Shown here: positions 1-9,991 of the stretch, piece by piece
How positions within the stretch are numbered: the stretch's first letter is position 1
Layout: every line of letters starts with the position of its first letter
Source: Streptomyces sp. SCSIO 75703
Lineage (GTDB): Bacteria > Actinomycetota > Actinomycetes > Streptomycetales > Streptomycetaceae
Assembly: GCF_036607905.1 (NCBI RefSeq)
Contig: NZ_CP144555.1
Coordinates: 5,208,001-5,272,000 of the forward strand
Reading direction: 5' to 3'
Length of the DNA: 64,000 nucleotides
Made by a program: the position numbers and the translations under genes
Notes under the pieces: generated by a model
Seen by the model: only the letters and a program-made list of their open reading frames with translations
Told to the model about the DNA's origin: nothing
Databases searched by the model: none

Positions 1-45
1 GCCGTCATCCAGGACGCCGAGGAGAAGAAGGCCGCCAAGGGCTGA
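1..45 (+). CDS. C-terminal end of a CDS, possibly an ANTAR response regulator (partial)
   Basis: Only the last 14 codons are in the window: AVIQDAEEKKAAKG followed by TGA. The tail suits the end of the ANTAR-domain response regulator (PdtaR type) that I recall beside the liv operon in Streptomyces, where the ANTAR helix ends in ...VAEAVI. That identification rests on remembered gene order and a few residues, so it is weak. The gene converges on livF, with a hairpin between them. Confidence 0.45.
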   Translation, partial: AVIQDAEEKKAAKG

Positions 46-101
46 CCGCCGCCCGCACCCCCGTACGTCCCCGCGGCCGGGGCGCGGGGCGGCGTACGCA
101 C

Positions 102-136
102 GAGGCCCGCGCCCCCGTCACGGGGGCGCGGGCCTC
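102..136. terminator. Hairpin terminator between convergent genes
   Basis: A perfect 16-bp stem (102-117 with 121-136) with a 3-nt loop, very GC-rich and followed by TCGT. It lies between the end of the partial regulator gene (+) and the end of livF (-), so it can act in both directions. Confidence 0.75.
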
Positions 137-250
137 TCGTCCGGGCCGGGCGCGCTCGGGGCCGGGCCCGAGGCGGAGTTGGCGGCCGGGTTCCGGGCCG
201 GGACCGGGGCAGGGTTCCCGGGCCGGGCCCTCCCGGTCCCCGCCGCGCGC

Positions 251-967
251 TCAGTCCTCGCCGAGGTACGCCTTGCGGACGGACTCGTCGTGCAGCAGGT
301 CCCGGCCCGTCCCGGACAGGACGATGTTGCCGACCTCCATCACGTGCCCCTGGTCCGCCAGCGACAGCGCCGCCTGGGCGTTCTGCTCGACCAGCAGGAT
401 GGTGGTGCCCTGCTCCTTCAGCTCGGCGATCGTCGCCATGATCTTCTGCATCATGATCGGCGACAGGCCCATGGAGGGCTCGTCCAGCATCAGGAGCTGC
501 GGCTGGGACATCAGGGCCCGGCCCATGGCGAGCATCTGCTGCTCACCGCCCGACAGGGTGCCCGCCGCCTGCTTGCGGCGCTCCCCGAGGATCGGGAAGA
601 GCCCGTAGGCGCGCTGGATGTCCTTCTCGATGCCCGCCTTGTCGTTGCGCAGGAAGGCGCCGAGCCGCAGGTTGTCCTCGATCGACATGCGCGGGAAGAT
701 GTGCCGCCCCTCGGGGGAGTGGGCGAGCCCCAGCGAGACGATCTCGTGCGCCGGGATCTTCTTCAGCGACCTGCCCCGGAACCGGATCTGCCCGCCGACC
801 GGCTTGAGCAGCCCCGACAGGGTGCGCAGGGTGGTGGTCTTGCCGGCGCCGTTGGTGCCGATCAGGGTGACCACCTCGCCGGCGTCGACCGTGAAGGAGA
901 TGCCCTTCACGGCCTGGATCTTGCCGTAGGCGACGCGGAGGTCCTCGACCTCGAGCAGTGCGGTCAT
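251..967 (-). CDS. livF: Branched-chain amino acid ABC transporter, ATP-binding protein LivF
   Basis: A 238-aa cytoplasmic ATPase of the high-affinity branched-chain amino-acid (LIV) importer. Walker A GTNGAGKTT is at residues 37-45, the signature LSGGEQ at about 138-143 and Walker B LLMLDEP at about 158-164. Length is normal for LivF. The start is the ATG at 967, whose ATGA overlaps the livG stop by 4 nt, indicating translational coupling; the open frame continues upstream only as a shadow of livG. It is the last gene of the livKHMGF operon and would pair with LivG beneath the LivH/LivM channel. Confidence 0.95.
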   Translation of the reverse strand: MTALLEVEDLRVAYGKIQAVKGISFTVDAGEVVTLIGTNGAGKTTTLRTLSGLLKPVGGQIRFRGRSLKKIPAHEIVSLGLAHSPEGRHIFPRMSIEDNLRLGAFLRNDKAGIEKDIQRAYGLFPILGERRKQAAGTLSGGEQQMLAMGRALMSQPQLLMLDEPSMGLSPIMMQKIMATIAELKEQGTTILLVEQNAQAALSLADQGHVMEVGNIVLSGTGRDLLHDESVRKAYLGED

Positions 968-1890
968 CGGTCGTTCTCCTTGCCGGCCGCGGTGTCGGTC
1001 GGGTTCTCGGCCTGTGCCTCGGCGGCCTGCGCCTCCGCGGCCTCCACCTCGGCGGCCTCCGCCGCGCCCGGGTCGTTCTCCAGCGGCTCGCCGAGGTAGG
1101 CCGCGATGACGCGCTCGTCGCCCTGGACGGTGGCGCTGTCGCCCTCGATCAGCTTCTGTCCCTGCACGAGGACCGCGACGCGGTCGCACAGGTTGAAGAT
1201 GAAGCGCATGTCGTGCTCGATGACGAGGACGGCGATGCCCCGGTCGCGGATCGCGAAGACCAGTTCCTCGGTGGTCCGCGTCTCCTGCGGGTTCATCCCG
1301 GCCGTCGGCTCGTCCAGGAGCAGCAGCCCCGGCTCGCTGGCGAGCGCGCGGGCGATCTCCAGCTTGCGCTGCTCGCCGTAGGGCAGGTTCCGCGAGAGGT
1401 GGTCGGCCTTGTGGGCGAGCCCCACGAACTCCAGGAGTTCCATGGCGCGTTCGCGGGAGGTCGCCTCCGCCCGGTGGAAACCGGGCCCGCGCAGGACGGC
1501 CGACCAGAAGCCCTCCTTGGTCCTGGTGTGCCGGCCCACCAGGACGTTCTCCAGGACCGTCATGTTGGCGAACAGCCGGATGTTCTGGAAGGTGCGGGCG
1601 ATGCCTGCCGCGGTCACCTTGAACGACTTGGGCGGCAGCACCTTGTCGCGGAAGCGGACCTCGCCCTCGGTCGGGACGTACAGCCCCGTCAGGCAGTTGA
1701 AGAACGTGGTCTTGCCGGCGCCGTTGGGACCGATCAGGCCGACGATCTCCCCGCTGTTCACGGTGAGGTCGACGCCGCTGACGGCGGTGAGGCCGCCGAA
1801 GCGCATGGTGACGCCGCGCGCGTCGAGGAGCGGGGTGCCGGAGCCGGGCGCCGCGGGCGCCGTGTCCGTGGTCGTGGTGTCGGTGGTCAT
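964..1890 (-). CDS. livG: Branched-chain amino acid ABC transporter, ATP-binding protein LivG
   Basis: A 308-aa ABC ATPase. Walker A GPNGAGKTT is at residues 54-62, followed by the signature region LPYGEQRKLEIARAL and Walker B LLLLDEPTAGMNP. The protein carries a Thr/Asp-rich N-terminal lead of about 20 residues and an Ala/Glu-rich tail of about 35 residues beyond the usual LivG core; both look like disordered actinobacterial additions. The ATG at 1890 is the first sensible start. It lies just downstream of livM (5-bp gap) and overlaps livF by 4 nt. Confidence 0.95.
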   Translation of the reverse strand: MTTDTTTTDTAPAAPGSGTPLLDARGVTMRFGGLTAVSGVDLTVNSGEIVGLIGPNGAGKTTFFNCLTGLYVPTEGEVRFRDKVLPPKSFKVTAAGIARTFQNIRLFANMTVLENVLVGRHTRTKEGFWSAVLRGPGFHRAEATSRERAMELLEFVGLAHKADHLSRNLPYGEQRKLEIARALASEPGLLLLDEPTAGMNPQETRTTEELVFAIRDRGIAVLVIEHDMRFIFNLCDRVAVLVQGQKLIEGDSATVQGDERVIAAYLGEPLENDPGAAEAAEVEAAEAQAAEAQAENPTDTAAGKENDR

Positions 1891-1895
1891 CGTGG

Positions 1896-3731
1896 TCAGG
1901 CCCCTGTCTTGCTCAGGACGTCGGGCGCTGCCGCCTCTTCGTGGAATTCGAGCTGGCGGCGCCGGTTCGGGACGAGGCCCTCCGGGCGGAAGCGCATCAG
2001 CAGGACGAGCGCGAGTCCGAAGGCGAAGAGCTGGTAGTTGCCGAGGAACTGGAGCTTGTTGGGGATCAGGAAGAGCAGCGCCGCGCCGATCAGGGGCCCG
2101 CCGATGGTGCCCATGCCGCCGAGGACGACCGCGGCCAGCAGGAACGCGGAGTTCGGCGGGATCGCACCGGCGAAGAGGTACTGCTCGGGCGTGACCGTGT
2201 ACGTCACGTGCGCCTGCACGGTGCCCGCCAGACCGGCCAGGGTGGCGCCGACCGCGAACGCGATCAGCTTGACCCGGAAGCCGTGGATGCCCATGGCCAG
2301 CGCCGCCGTCTCGTCCTCCCGGATCGCCACCCACGCCCGGCCGATGCGGGAGTCGCCACTGCGCCGGAAGACGAGGACGACGACGGCCGTGATGAGGAGC
2401 ATCAGGAAGAAGTAGTTGGCGAACCGGCCGATGGTGACCCCGCCGACGACGTGGTGGACGCCCAGGTCGAAGCCGAGGATCTCCAGGTCGGGGACGGAGG
2501 AGACACCGTTGGAGCCGTTGGTGAGGTCGGGACCCGAGGTGCCGTCCAGGTTGTTGGCCGCGATCCGGAAGATCTCGCCGAAGCCCAGGGTGACGATGGC
2601 GAGGTAGTCGCCGCGCAGCCGCAGGGTCGGGGCGCCGATGAGGACGCCGAAGATCAGGGAGGCGGCGGCGCCGACCAGCACGGCGGCCCAGAACGGGAAG
2701 TGCACGTCGAACGGGGAACTGGGCGAGCCGGAGACCAGGGCGGCGGCGTAGGCGCCGACGCCGAGGAAGGCGACGTAACCGAGGTCGAGCAGGCCGGCGA
2801 GGCCGACGACGATGTTCAGGCCGAGGGCGACGGTGGCGAAGATCAGGATGTAGACGCCGATCGTCGCGTACTGGTCGTCGGTCTGGGTGAACGGGAAGCA
2901 GGCCGCGGCGACGAACGCGCCGCAGATGGTGATGTTCTGGTGCCGCGCCGTGACCTGGGTGGCGTGGGCGATCAGACCGGCCTTGTGCAGCGCGGCGAAG
3001 CAGAACCCGGCCGTGATCAGGAAGCCGATGAACAGCTCGTCGTACTCGGTGCCGATGCCGTACGTGAAGACCAGCAGGCAGACGGCGAGGATGCCGACGA
3101 TGACGAGGATCTCCAGCGAGGCGGGCAGCCGGCGCAGCGGGCGCGGGGCGCCGGCGGCGAAGGACGCCTTGACGACGTGCCAGCCGTGCGCGGCGTTGTG
3201 CCGGAAGCGTTCCCCGCCGCTCGCCTCGGGGTCGATCGGGTCGGGCTCGGGCCGCTCGAAGGGCAGCGCCAGGGCGCCGAGGAGCCCGGCCAGGGTGACG
3301 ACGGCGACGAGGTAGCCGCCCGGCTCCAGGTTCACCACGCCGCCGAGCCGGAAGCTGATGGCGAGGACGGTGTACCAGGCGGTGGCGAAGGTGGCCAGGG
3401 AGGTGAGCTTGAGCGCCGCGTCACCGCCCGCGGGGGCGAGCCAGCCGAGCCCCTTGACGCCGTGGGCCGCCAGGCCGAACAGCGCGGTGAGGGCGCCGCC
3501 GATCAGGACCAGGACCTGGAGCCCGCCCGGGTAGCCGTAGAAGGTGAGGTCGCCGGGGAACTCGTCGGTCCAGGTCCAGGCGAGGAAGGTGGAGACGACG
3601 GCCAGGACGCCGCCGCCGGTGGCGAGGGCGCGGGCGGCGCGCTCGGGGATGCCGATGAGGCCGGCGGGACCGCCCGCGGCGTGGACGTCGGGGCTCTGGG
3701 GAGGGGTGGTCTGTGTGGTCATCGGTGTCAC
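1896..3731 (-). CDS. livM: Branched-chain amino acid ABC transporter permease LivM
   Basis: A 611-aa membrane permease of the LIV importer. The C-terminal part, from about residue 290, carries the LivM core (LGLNIVVGLAGLLDLGYVAFLGVGAYAAAL spans the conserved segment; key motif LLDLGYVAF). About 180 N-terminal residues hold roughly four extra hydrophobic segments and a linker that E. coli LivM lacks. The GTG at 3731 overlaps the livH stop as GTGA; an ATG nine bases further on (3722) is an alternative start with slightly better spacing to AGGG. It would form the heterodimeric channel with LivH. Confidence 0.93.
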   Translation of the reverse strand: MTPMTTQTTPPQSPDVHAAGGPAGLIGIPERAARALATGGGVLAVVSTFLAWTWTDEFPGDLTFYGYPGGLQVLVLIGGALTALFGLAAHGVKGLGWLAPAGGDAALKLTSLATFATAWYTVLAISFRLGGVVNLEPGGYLVAVVTLAGLLGALALPFERPEPDPIDPEASGGERFRHNAAHGWHVVKASFAAGAPRPLRRLPASLEILVIVGILAVCLLVFTYGIGTEYDELFIGFLITAGFCFAALHKAGLIAHATQVTARHQNITICGAFVAAACFPFTQTDDQYATIGVYILIFATVALGLNIVVGLAGLLDLGYVAFLGVGAYAAALVSGSPSSPFDVHFPFWAAVLVGAAASLIFGVLIGAPTLRLRGDYLAIVTLGFGEIFRIAANNLDGTSGPDLTNGSNGVSSVPDLEILGFDLGVHHVVGGVTIGRFANYFFLMLLITAVVVLVFRRSGDSRIGRAWVAIREDETAALAMGIHGFRVKLIAFAVGATLAGLAGTVQAHVTYTVTPEQYLFAGAIPPNSAFLLAAVVLGGMGTIGGPLIGAALLFLIPNKLQFLGNYQLFAFGLALVLLMRFRPEGLVPNRRRQLEFHEEAAAPDVLSKTGA

Positions 3732-4660
3732 GCCCTGTCCGCAACGCGCTCGCCGAGCAGGCCCTGTGGCCGGAACAGCAGTACGAGGATGAGGAGGATG
3801 AAGGCCCAGACGTCCGCCCAGGACTGGCTGCCGAACTGGCCCATGCCGGGGATGTCGGAGATGTAGGCGGTGGCCAGGGTCTCGGCGATGCCGAGGACGA
3901 CCCCGCCGATCATGGCGCCGTAGATGTTGCCGATGCCGCCGAGCACGGCGGCGGTGAACGCCTTGAGGCCGAGGATGAAGCCCATGCGGAAGTCGATCTG
4001 GCCGTACTTCAGGCCGTTGGCGAGGGCGCCGACCGCGGCGAAGGTGGCGCCGAGGGCGAAGGCGATCACGATGATGCGGTCGGTGTTGACGCCCATCAGC
4101 TTGGCGGTGTCCGGGTCCTGCGCGGTGGCCTGCATGCCGCGCCCGGTGCGGGTGCGCATCACGAAGTAGGCCAGGACGGCCATGCTCACCGGCGCCGCGA
4201 TCAGCAGGAAGACGTCACCGGTCTGGATGGTGACGCCGCCGAACTGGAAGGGGCCGCCCGGGATCTGCGGGAAGGTGCGGGCGGACTTCGCCTCCGGGTA
4301 CCAGGCCCACACCGCCTGCTGCAGGGCGAGGGAGAGGCCGATGGCCGTGATGAGCGGGGCGAGGCGGGGGGCCCCGCGCAGCGGACGGTAGGCGAACCGT
4401 TCCGCCCCGACGGCCACCGTGACGGCCACGATCATGGCGCCGAGCAGCATCAGGGGCAGGGCGATCCACATGGAGGTGCCGTCGGGCAGGATGTACACGT
4501 AGACCGTGAGGGCGCCGAAGGCCCCGGTCATGAAGATCTCGCCGTGGGCGAAGTTGATGAGCTGGATGATGCCGTAGACCATCGTGTAGCCAATGGCGAT
4601 CAGCCCGTACATGGATCCCAGTAGCAGGCCGTTGACCAGCTGCTGCGGCAGTTCGTTCAC
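3728..4660 (-). CDS. livH: Branched-chain amino acid ABC transporter permease LivH
   Basis: A 310-aa inner-membrane permease, typical LivH length. The N-terminus MNELPQQLVNGLLLGSMYGL and the following GYTMVYGIIQLINFAHGE segment are classic LivH. The GTG start at 4660 has GGAGGA seven bases upstream. It follows livK after a 111-bp gap and overlaps livM by 4 nt. The gap is consistent with livK being made in excess over the membrane components, as is common for binding-protein operons (inference). Confidence 0.95.
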   Translation of the reverse strand: MNELPQQLVNGLLLGSMYGLIAIGYTMVYGIIQLINFAHGEIFMTGAFGALTVYVYILPDGTSMWIALPLMLLGAMIVAVTVAVGAERFAYRPLRGAPRLAPLITAIGLSLALQQAVWAWYPEAKSARTFPQIPGGPFQFGGVTIQTGDVFLLIAAPVSMAVLAYFVMRTRTGRGMQATAQDPDTAKLMGVNTDRIIVIAFALGATFAAVGALANGLKYGQIDFRMGFILGLKAFTAAVLGGIGNIYGAMIGGVVLGIAETLATAYISDIPGMGQFGSQSWADVWAFILLILVLLFRPQGLLGERVADRA

Positions 4661-4771
4661 CGCATGTCCTCCGAGACGTTCGGATGTTGACGGATGTGGC
4701 CCGGATGCGAGTCCGCGCGGGGCGCCTGTGGAACAGCGCCCCGCGCGGCTCGTGGGCAGTGGTGCGGTGGG

Positions 4772-6010
4772 TCAGCCGGTGTAGGTGCCCGAGTCGACCG
4801 CCTCGAAGGCGCCGTTCTTGACGGCGTACACGGTGAGCTGCTTGTTGGTGGCGTCACCGAACTCGTCGAAGGAGACCTTGCCGGTCACACCGTCGAAGGA
4901 GACGTTCTGCATGGCCTCGGTGACCTTGGCCCGCGCGTCGGAGGGCAGTTTTCCGCCATTGTCCTCGACGACCTTCTTGACGGCCTCGATGACCGCCCAG
5001 GCGGAGTCGTAGGAGTATCCGCCGTAGGCGGCGTAATCCTCCTTGTAACCGGCCGCCTTGTAGTCCTCGACGAACTTCTTGGCCGAATCCAGTTCCTCGA
5101 CCGGGGCGCCGACGGAAGTCGACAGGTCACCCGTGCTCTGCGGTCCGGCGAGCTTGATGAACGTGTCGTCCTTGATTCCGTCACCGCCGACCAGCGGAAT
5201 CTTGGCGCCCGCGTCCTTGATCTGCTTGCTCAGCGGTCCGGCCTGCGGGTATTCACCGCCGTAGTAGACGACATCGGCGCCGGAGTTCTTGACCTTGGTG
5301 GCGACCGAGGAGAAGTCCTTGGTGTCCGGATTGATGTGCTCGGTGCCGACCACCTTGCCGCCGAGCTTCTTGAACTCGTCGGTGAAGGTGCCGGCGAGTC
5401 CGGCGCCGTAGGTCTTCTTGTCGTCGATGACGAAGACCTTGGTCTTCTTGGCCTTGTTGAAGACGTACTGCGCGGCGAAGGGCCCCTGGATCGCGTCCGT
5501 GGTCGCGGTGCGGAAGTACGACGTGTAGGGGCGGACCTTCTTGGTGCGCCAGTCCGGGCCCTGGGTGAGGGACGGGCCCGTGTTGGCCGGCGAGACCTCG
5601 ACCAGCTTGGCCGAGTCGAAGACCTTCTGCATGGACTCGCCGACCGAGGAGTTCAGCGGGCCCACGACGCCGAGGACGTCCTTGTTGGCGACGAACTTGG
5701 CGGCGTTCTGCTGGCCGGCGGAGGGCTGGCCCTGGTCGTCGAGGGCCTGCACCTCGAAGGTGACGCCCTTGACGAACTCCTGCTTGTTGGCCGTCCGGGC
5801 GGCGAGGTCGGCCGAGTTCTTGATGCCCAGGCCCAGCGAGGACAGGTCGCCGGTCAGCGGGGCGTCGACGCCGATGACGACGGTGGTGCCCTTGGAACCG
5901 CCGTTCCCGGAGTCGGAACCGCCGTCGTCGTCGCGTGAGCCGCAGGCGGTGAGGGTGAGGGCTCCGGCCGCCAGAGCGGCGGTGATGGCGATGAGCGAAC
6001 GTTGACGCAC
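4772..6010 (-). CDS. livK: Branched-chain amino acid ABC transporter, substrate-binding lipoprotein
   Basis: A 412-aa periplasmic-binding-protein type I (Leu/Ile/Val-binding) lipoprotein. The GTG at 6010 is preferred because AAAGGA lies 8 nt upstream; the open frame continues 7 codons further without a better site. A signal peptide ends in the lipobox LTAC with the lipidated Cys at residue 23, followed by a Gly/Ser/Asp linker. The mature part contains the family's VVIGVDAPLTGDLSSLG and GVVGPLNSSV motifs. It captures substrate outside the membrane for LivHMGF and is the promoter-proximal gene of the operon. Confidence 0.95.
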   Translation of the reverse strand: MRQRSLIAITAALAAGALTLTACGSRDDDGGSDSGNGGSKGTTVVIGVDAPLTGDLSSLGLGIKNSADLAARTANKQEFVKGVTFEVQALDDQGQPSAGQQNAAKFVANKDVLGVVGPLNSSVGESMQKVFDSAKLVEVSPANTGPSLTQGPDWRTKKVRPYTSYFRTATTDAIQGPFAAQYVFNKAKKTKVFVIDDKKTYGAGLAGTFTDEFKKLGGKVVGTEHINPDTKDFSSVATKVKNSGADVVYYGGEYPQAGPLSKQIKDAGAKIPLVGGDGIKDDTFIKLAGPQSTGDLSTSVGAPVEELDSAKKFVEDYKAAGYKEDYAAYGGYSYDSAWAVIEAVKKVVEDNGGKLPSDARAKVTEAMQNVSFDGVTGKVSFDEFGDATNKQLTVYAVKNGAFEAVDSGTYTG

Positions 6011-6895
6011 GATCAGTCCTTTCCCTGGCACAGCCGCTTCCCCGTGTGGATACGGCCGAGTCGAGCGCTGCGCCGAAGTGACAATCCGACTGCGCCGTGA
6101 CTGGCCGTGACTCTAAGCGCGGGTGGTGAAGGTCGAGGAGGGTCTGACAGATGCTGTGACTCTCTTGTTATGACACGGGGTATTGCAGAGCGGTACCGGC
6201 AGGGAAGAAGGGCTGAATTCCGGCCGATTCGCCCGGTCCGCATCGTGAGAACCCGCAGGACCGAGGGGGCATGTTCAGGCGTCTCGGGCGTTTTGGTGAT
6301 TACGTGGAATCGTTGCTGTAGGCGACCTGTGGGGCCTCGGAGAGGTCTCGGGCATAGCGCGTACCCGGGAGGAAGCCATTCACGTGTATTGCGCATGCAT
6401 TACACAGCGTGACGCCCCCGGAATGGGAGTCCGGCATTCCGCGAGATCTTTCCGTATTTCGCCACCTGGCACCTGGGAATGATCTTGCGGGCGGAATGCG
6501 GTTATGTCTGGAAAGGTGCGGCGAGGGGCCCGGATACCGAGAGTGGGCGCGGGGTCCGGACGGAGGTCGGAAGAGACCGGCCGTCGTGGGGCACGGGCCA
6601 CGGGGCCGCGGGTGTCCACGGGGTGACGCCCGCTCAAGGGCATGGCATGGGCGGCCGGTTGACGGGGTGACGGCTCGGGGTGGTCCGGGGTGCCGGACGG
6701 CCGGGGGTGACGCGCCGCACCGCGTGGACCAAGCCGCGCTGCACGGCGGGGCGTTGGCGTGAACCGCCGCCGTCGTTGACGGCCGCCCGCCCGCCGGGGT
6801 GGCGCGGGGCCGGAGACGCCGGAGGGCCGGACGGGAATCCACCCCGTCCGGCCCTCCGTCCCGGCGGGCGCCGCACTGCGGCGGCCCGCCGGGGG
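6011..6895. other. 885-bp region with no convincing gene
   Basis: Between livK (-) and the thioesterase (-). The livK-proximal part must hold the operon promoter; a TAGAGT hexamer at 6110-6115 (minus strand) is a possible -10 but has no good -35. A direct repeat CCGTGAC occurs at 6095-6101 and 6105-6111. An imperfect 22-bp dyad lies at 6384-6405. Open frames in 6300-6970 lack ribosome binding sites and have Arg/Pro/Gly-rich, shadow-like composition. Confidence 0.6.
6821..6857 (-). terminator. Hairpin terminator downstream of the PaaI-like gene
   Basis: A perfect 15-bp stem (6821-6835 with 6843-6857) with a 7-nt loop, about 40 bp past the thioesterase stop codon. Confidence 0.7.
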
Positions 6896-7381
6896 TCAGC
6901 CCGCCGCGCCGGCCGGCGCCCCGCCGGGGGACACCTCCCGCAGCAGGCACGTCAGCCGCCCGGTACACACCCGCCGGCCCTGCTCGTCGCTGATGACGAT
7001 CTCGTACGTCGCCGTCGAACGGCCCCGGTGCACCGGCGTGGCCACGCCCGTGACCAGACCGGAGCGGACCCCGCGGTGATGGGTGCAGTTCAGGTCGACC
7101 CCGACCGCGATCTTGGTGCTGCCGCCGTGCAGCATCGCGCCGACCGACCCGAGCGTCTCCGCCAGCACCGCCGAGGCGCCGCCGTGCAGCAGCCCGTACG
7201 GCTGCGTGTTGCCCTCCACGGGCATCGTGCCGACGACCCGCTCCGCCGCCGCCTCGACGATCTCCACGCCCATCCGCGTCCCGAGGTGCCCGGCGGAGAA
7301 CAACGCGGGCAGGTCGATGCCGAGCGCGGCGTACTCGTCGATGACCTCCTGCGGGAACTGCACCTGCTGCTGCTCACCCAT
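6896..7381 (-). CDS. PaaI family hotdog-fold thioesterase
   Basis: A 161-aa protein of the PaaI/YbgC-type hotdog thioesterases, which hydrolyse acyl-CoA thioesters. The family signature is visible as QPYGLLHGGASAVLAETLGS (about residues 60-80), with the conserved HGG followed by the catalytic acidic residue of the helix, and VGVDLNCTHHRG after it. Length is normal. The ATG is at 7381. The gene follows the oxidoreductase gene with a 63-bp gap on the same strand. The substrate cannot be told from the sequence. Confidence 0.88.
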   Translation of the reverse strand: MGEQQQVQFPQEVIDEYAALGIDLPALFSAGHLGTRMGVEIVEAAAERVVGTMPVEGNTQPYGLLHGGASAVLAETLGSVGAMLHGGSTKIAVGVDLNCTHHRGVRSGLVTGVATPVHRGRSTATYEIVISDEQGRRVCTGRLTCLLREVSPGGAPAGAAG

Positions 7382-7444
7382 GAGCCGGCTCCGTTCGTCG
7401 TGATCCGTCGGCCCGATCCGTCCGTCGGCCTGCTGAGCGAACGC

Positions 7445-9724
<2,280 letters not shown>

Positions 9725-9978
9725 CGCTCGCTCCTTCGCTTTCACGTGTGAGGTACGTCTCCGATCCTCGCACGGGCCGCCGCCGGCCCGGCTGTCCGGC
9801 CGTGGGGGAGGCGGTGGCGGCCGTGAGGACGGTGGTCGCGCGGACCGTGTCGCACCCGGGCGGGGAAGGGGCCGGGCACCCGCCCGGAGGGCGTACGCGT
9901 GTGCCACCGCGGCCGGCGGCGCGACGTCCGGCGCGGCCCGGCCGGGCCGGGGCGGCCCCGGCTGTCGGTGGCACGTGG

Positions 9979-9984
9979 CAGGAT
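9979..9984 (+). promoter_or_regulatory. -10-like hexamer CAGGAT, probable leaderless polA mRNA
   Basis: CAGGAT ends 7 nt before the polA GTG at 9992. No clear Shine-Dalgarno of normal spacing is present, so transcription starting at or next to the start codon is plausible. Confidence 0.5.
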
Positions 9985-9991
9985 CGGGGAC

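Noticed and set aside
6409..6762. A 117-codon plus-strand frame in the region without genes
   Set aside because: No Shine-Dalgarno, no domain, and Arg/Gly-rich composition typical of chance frames in this DNA.
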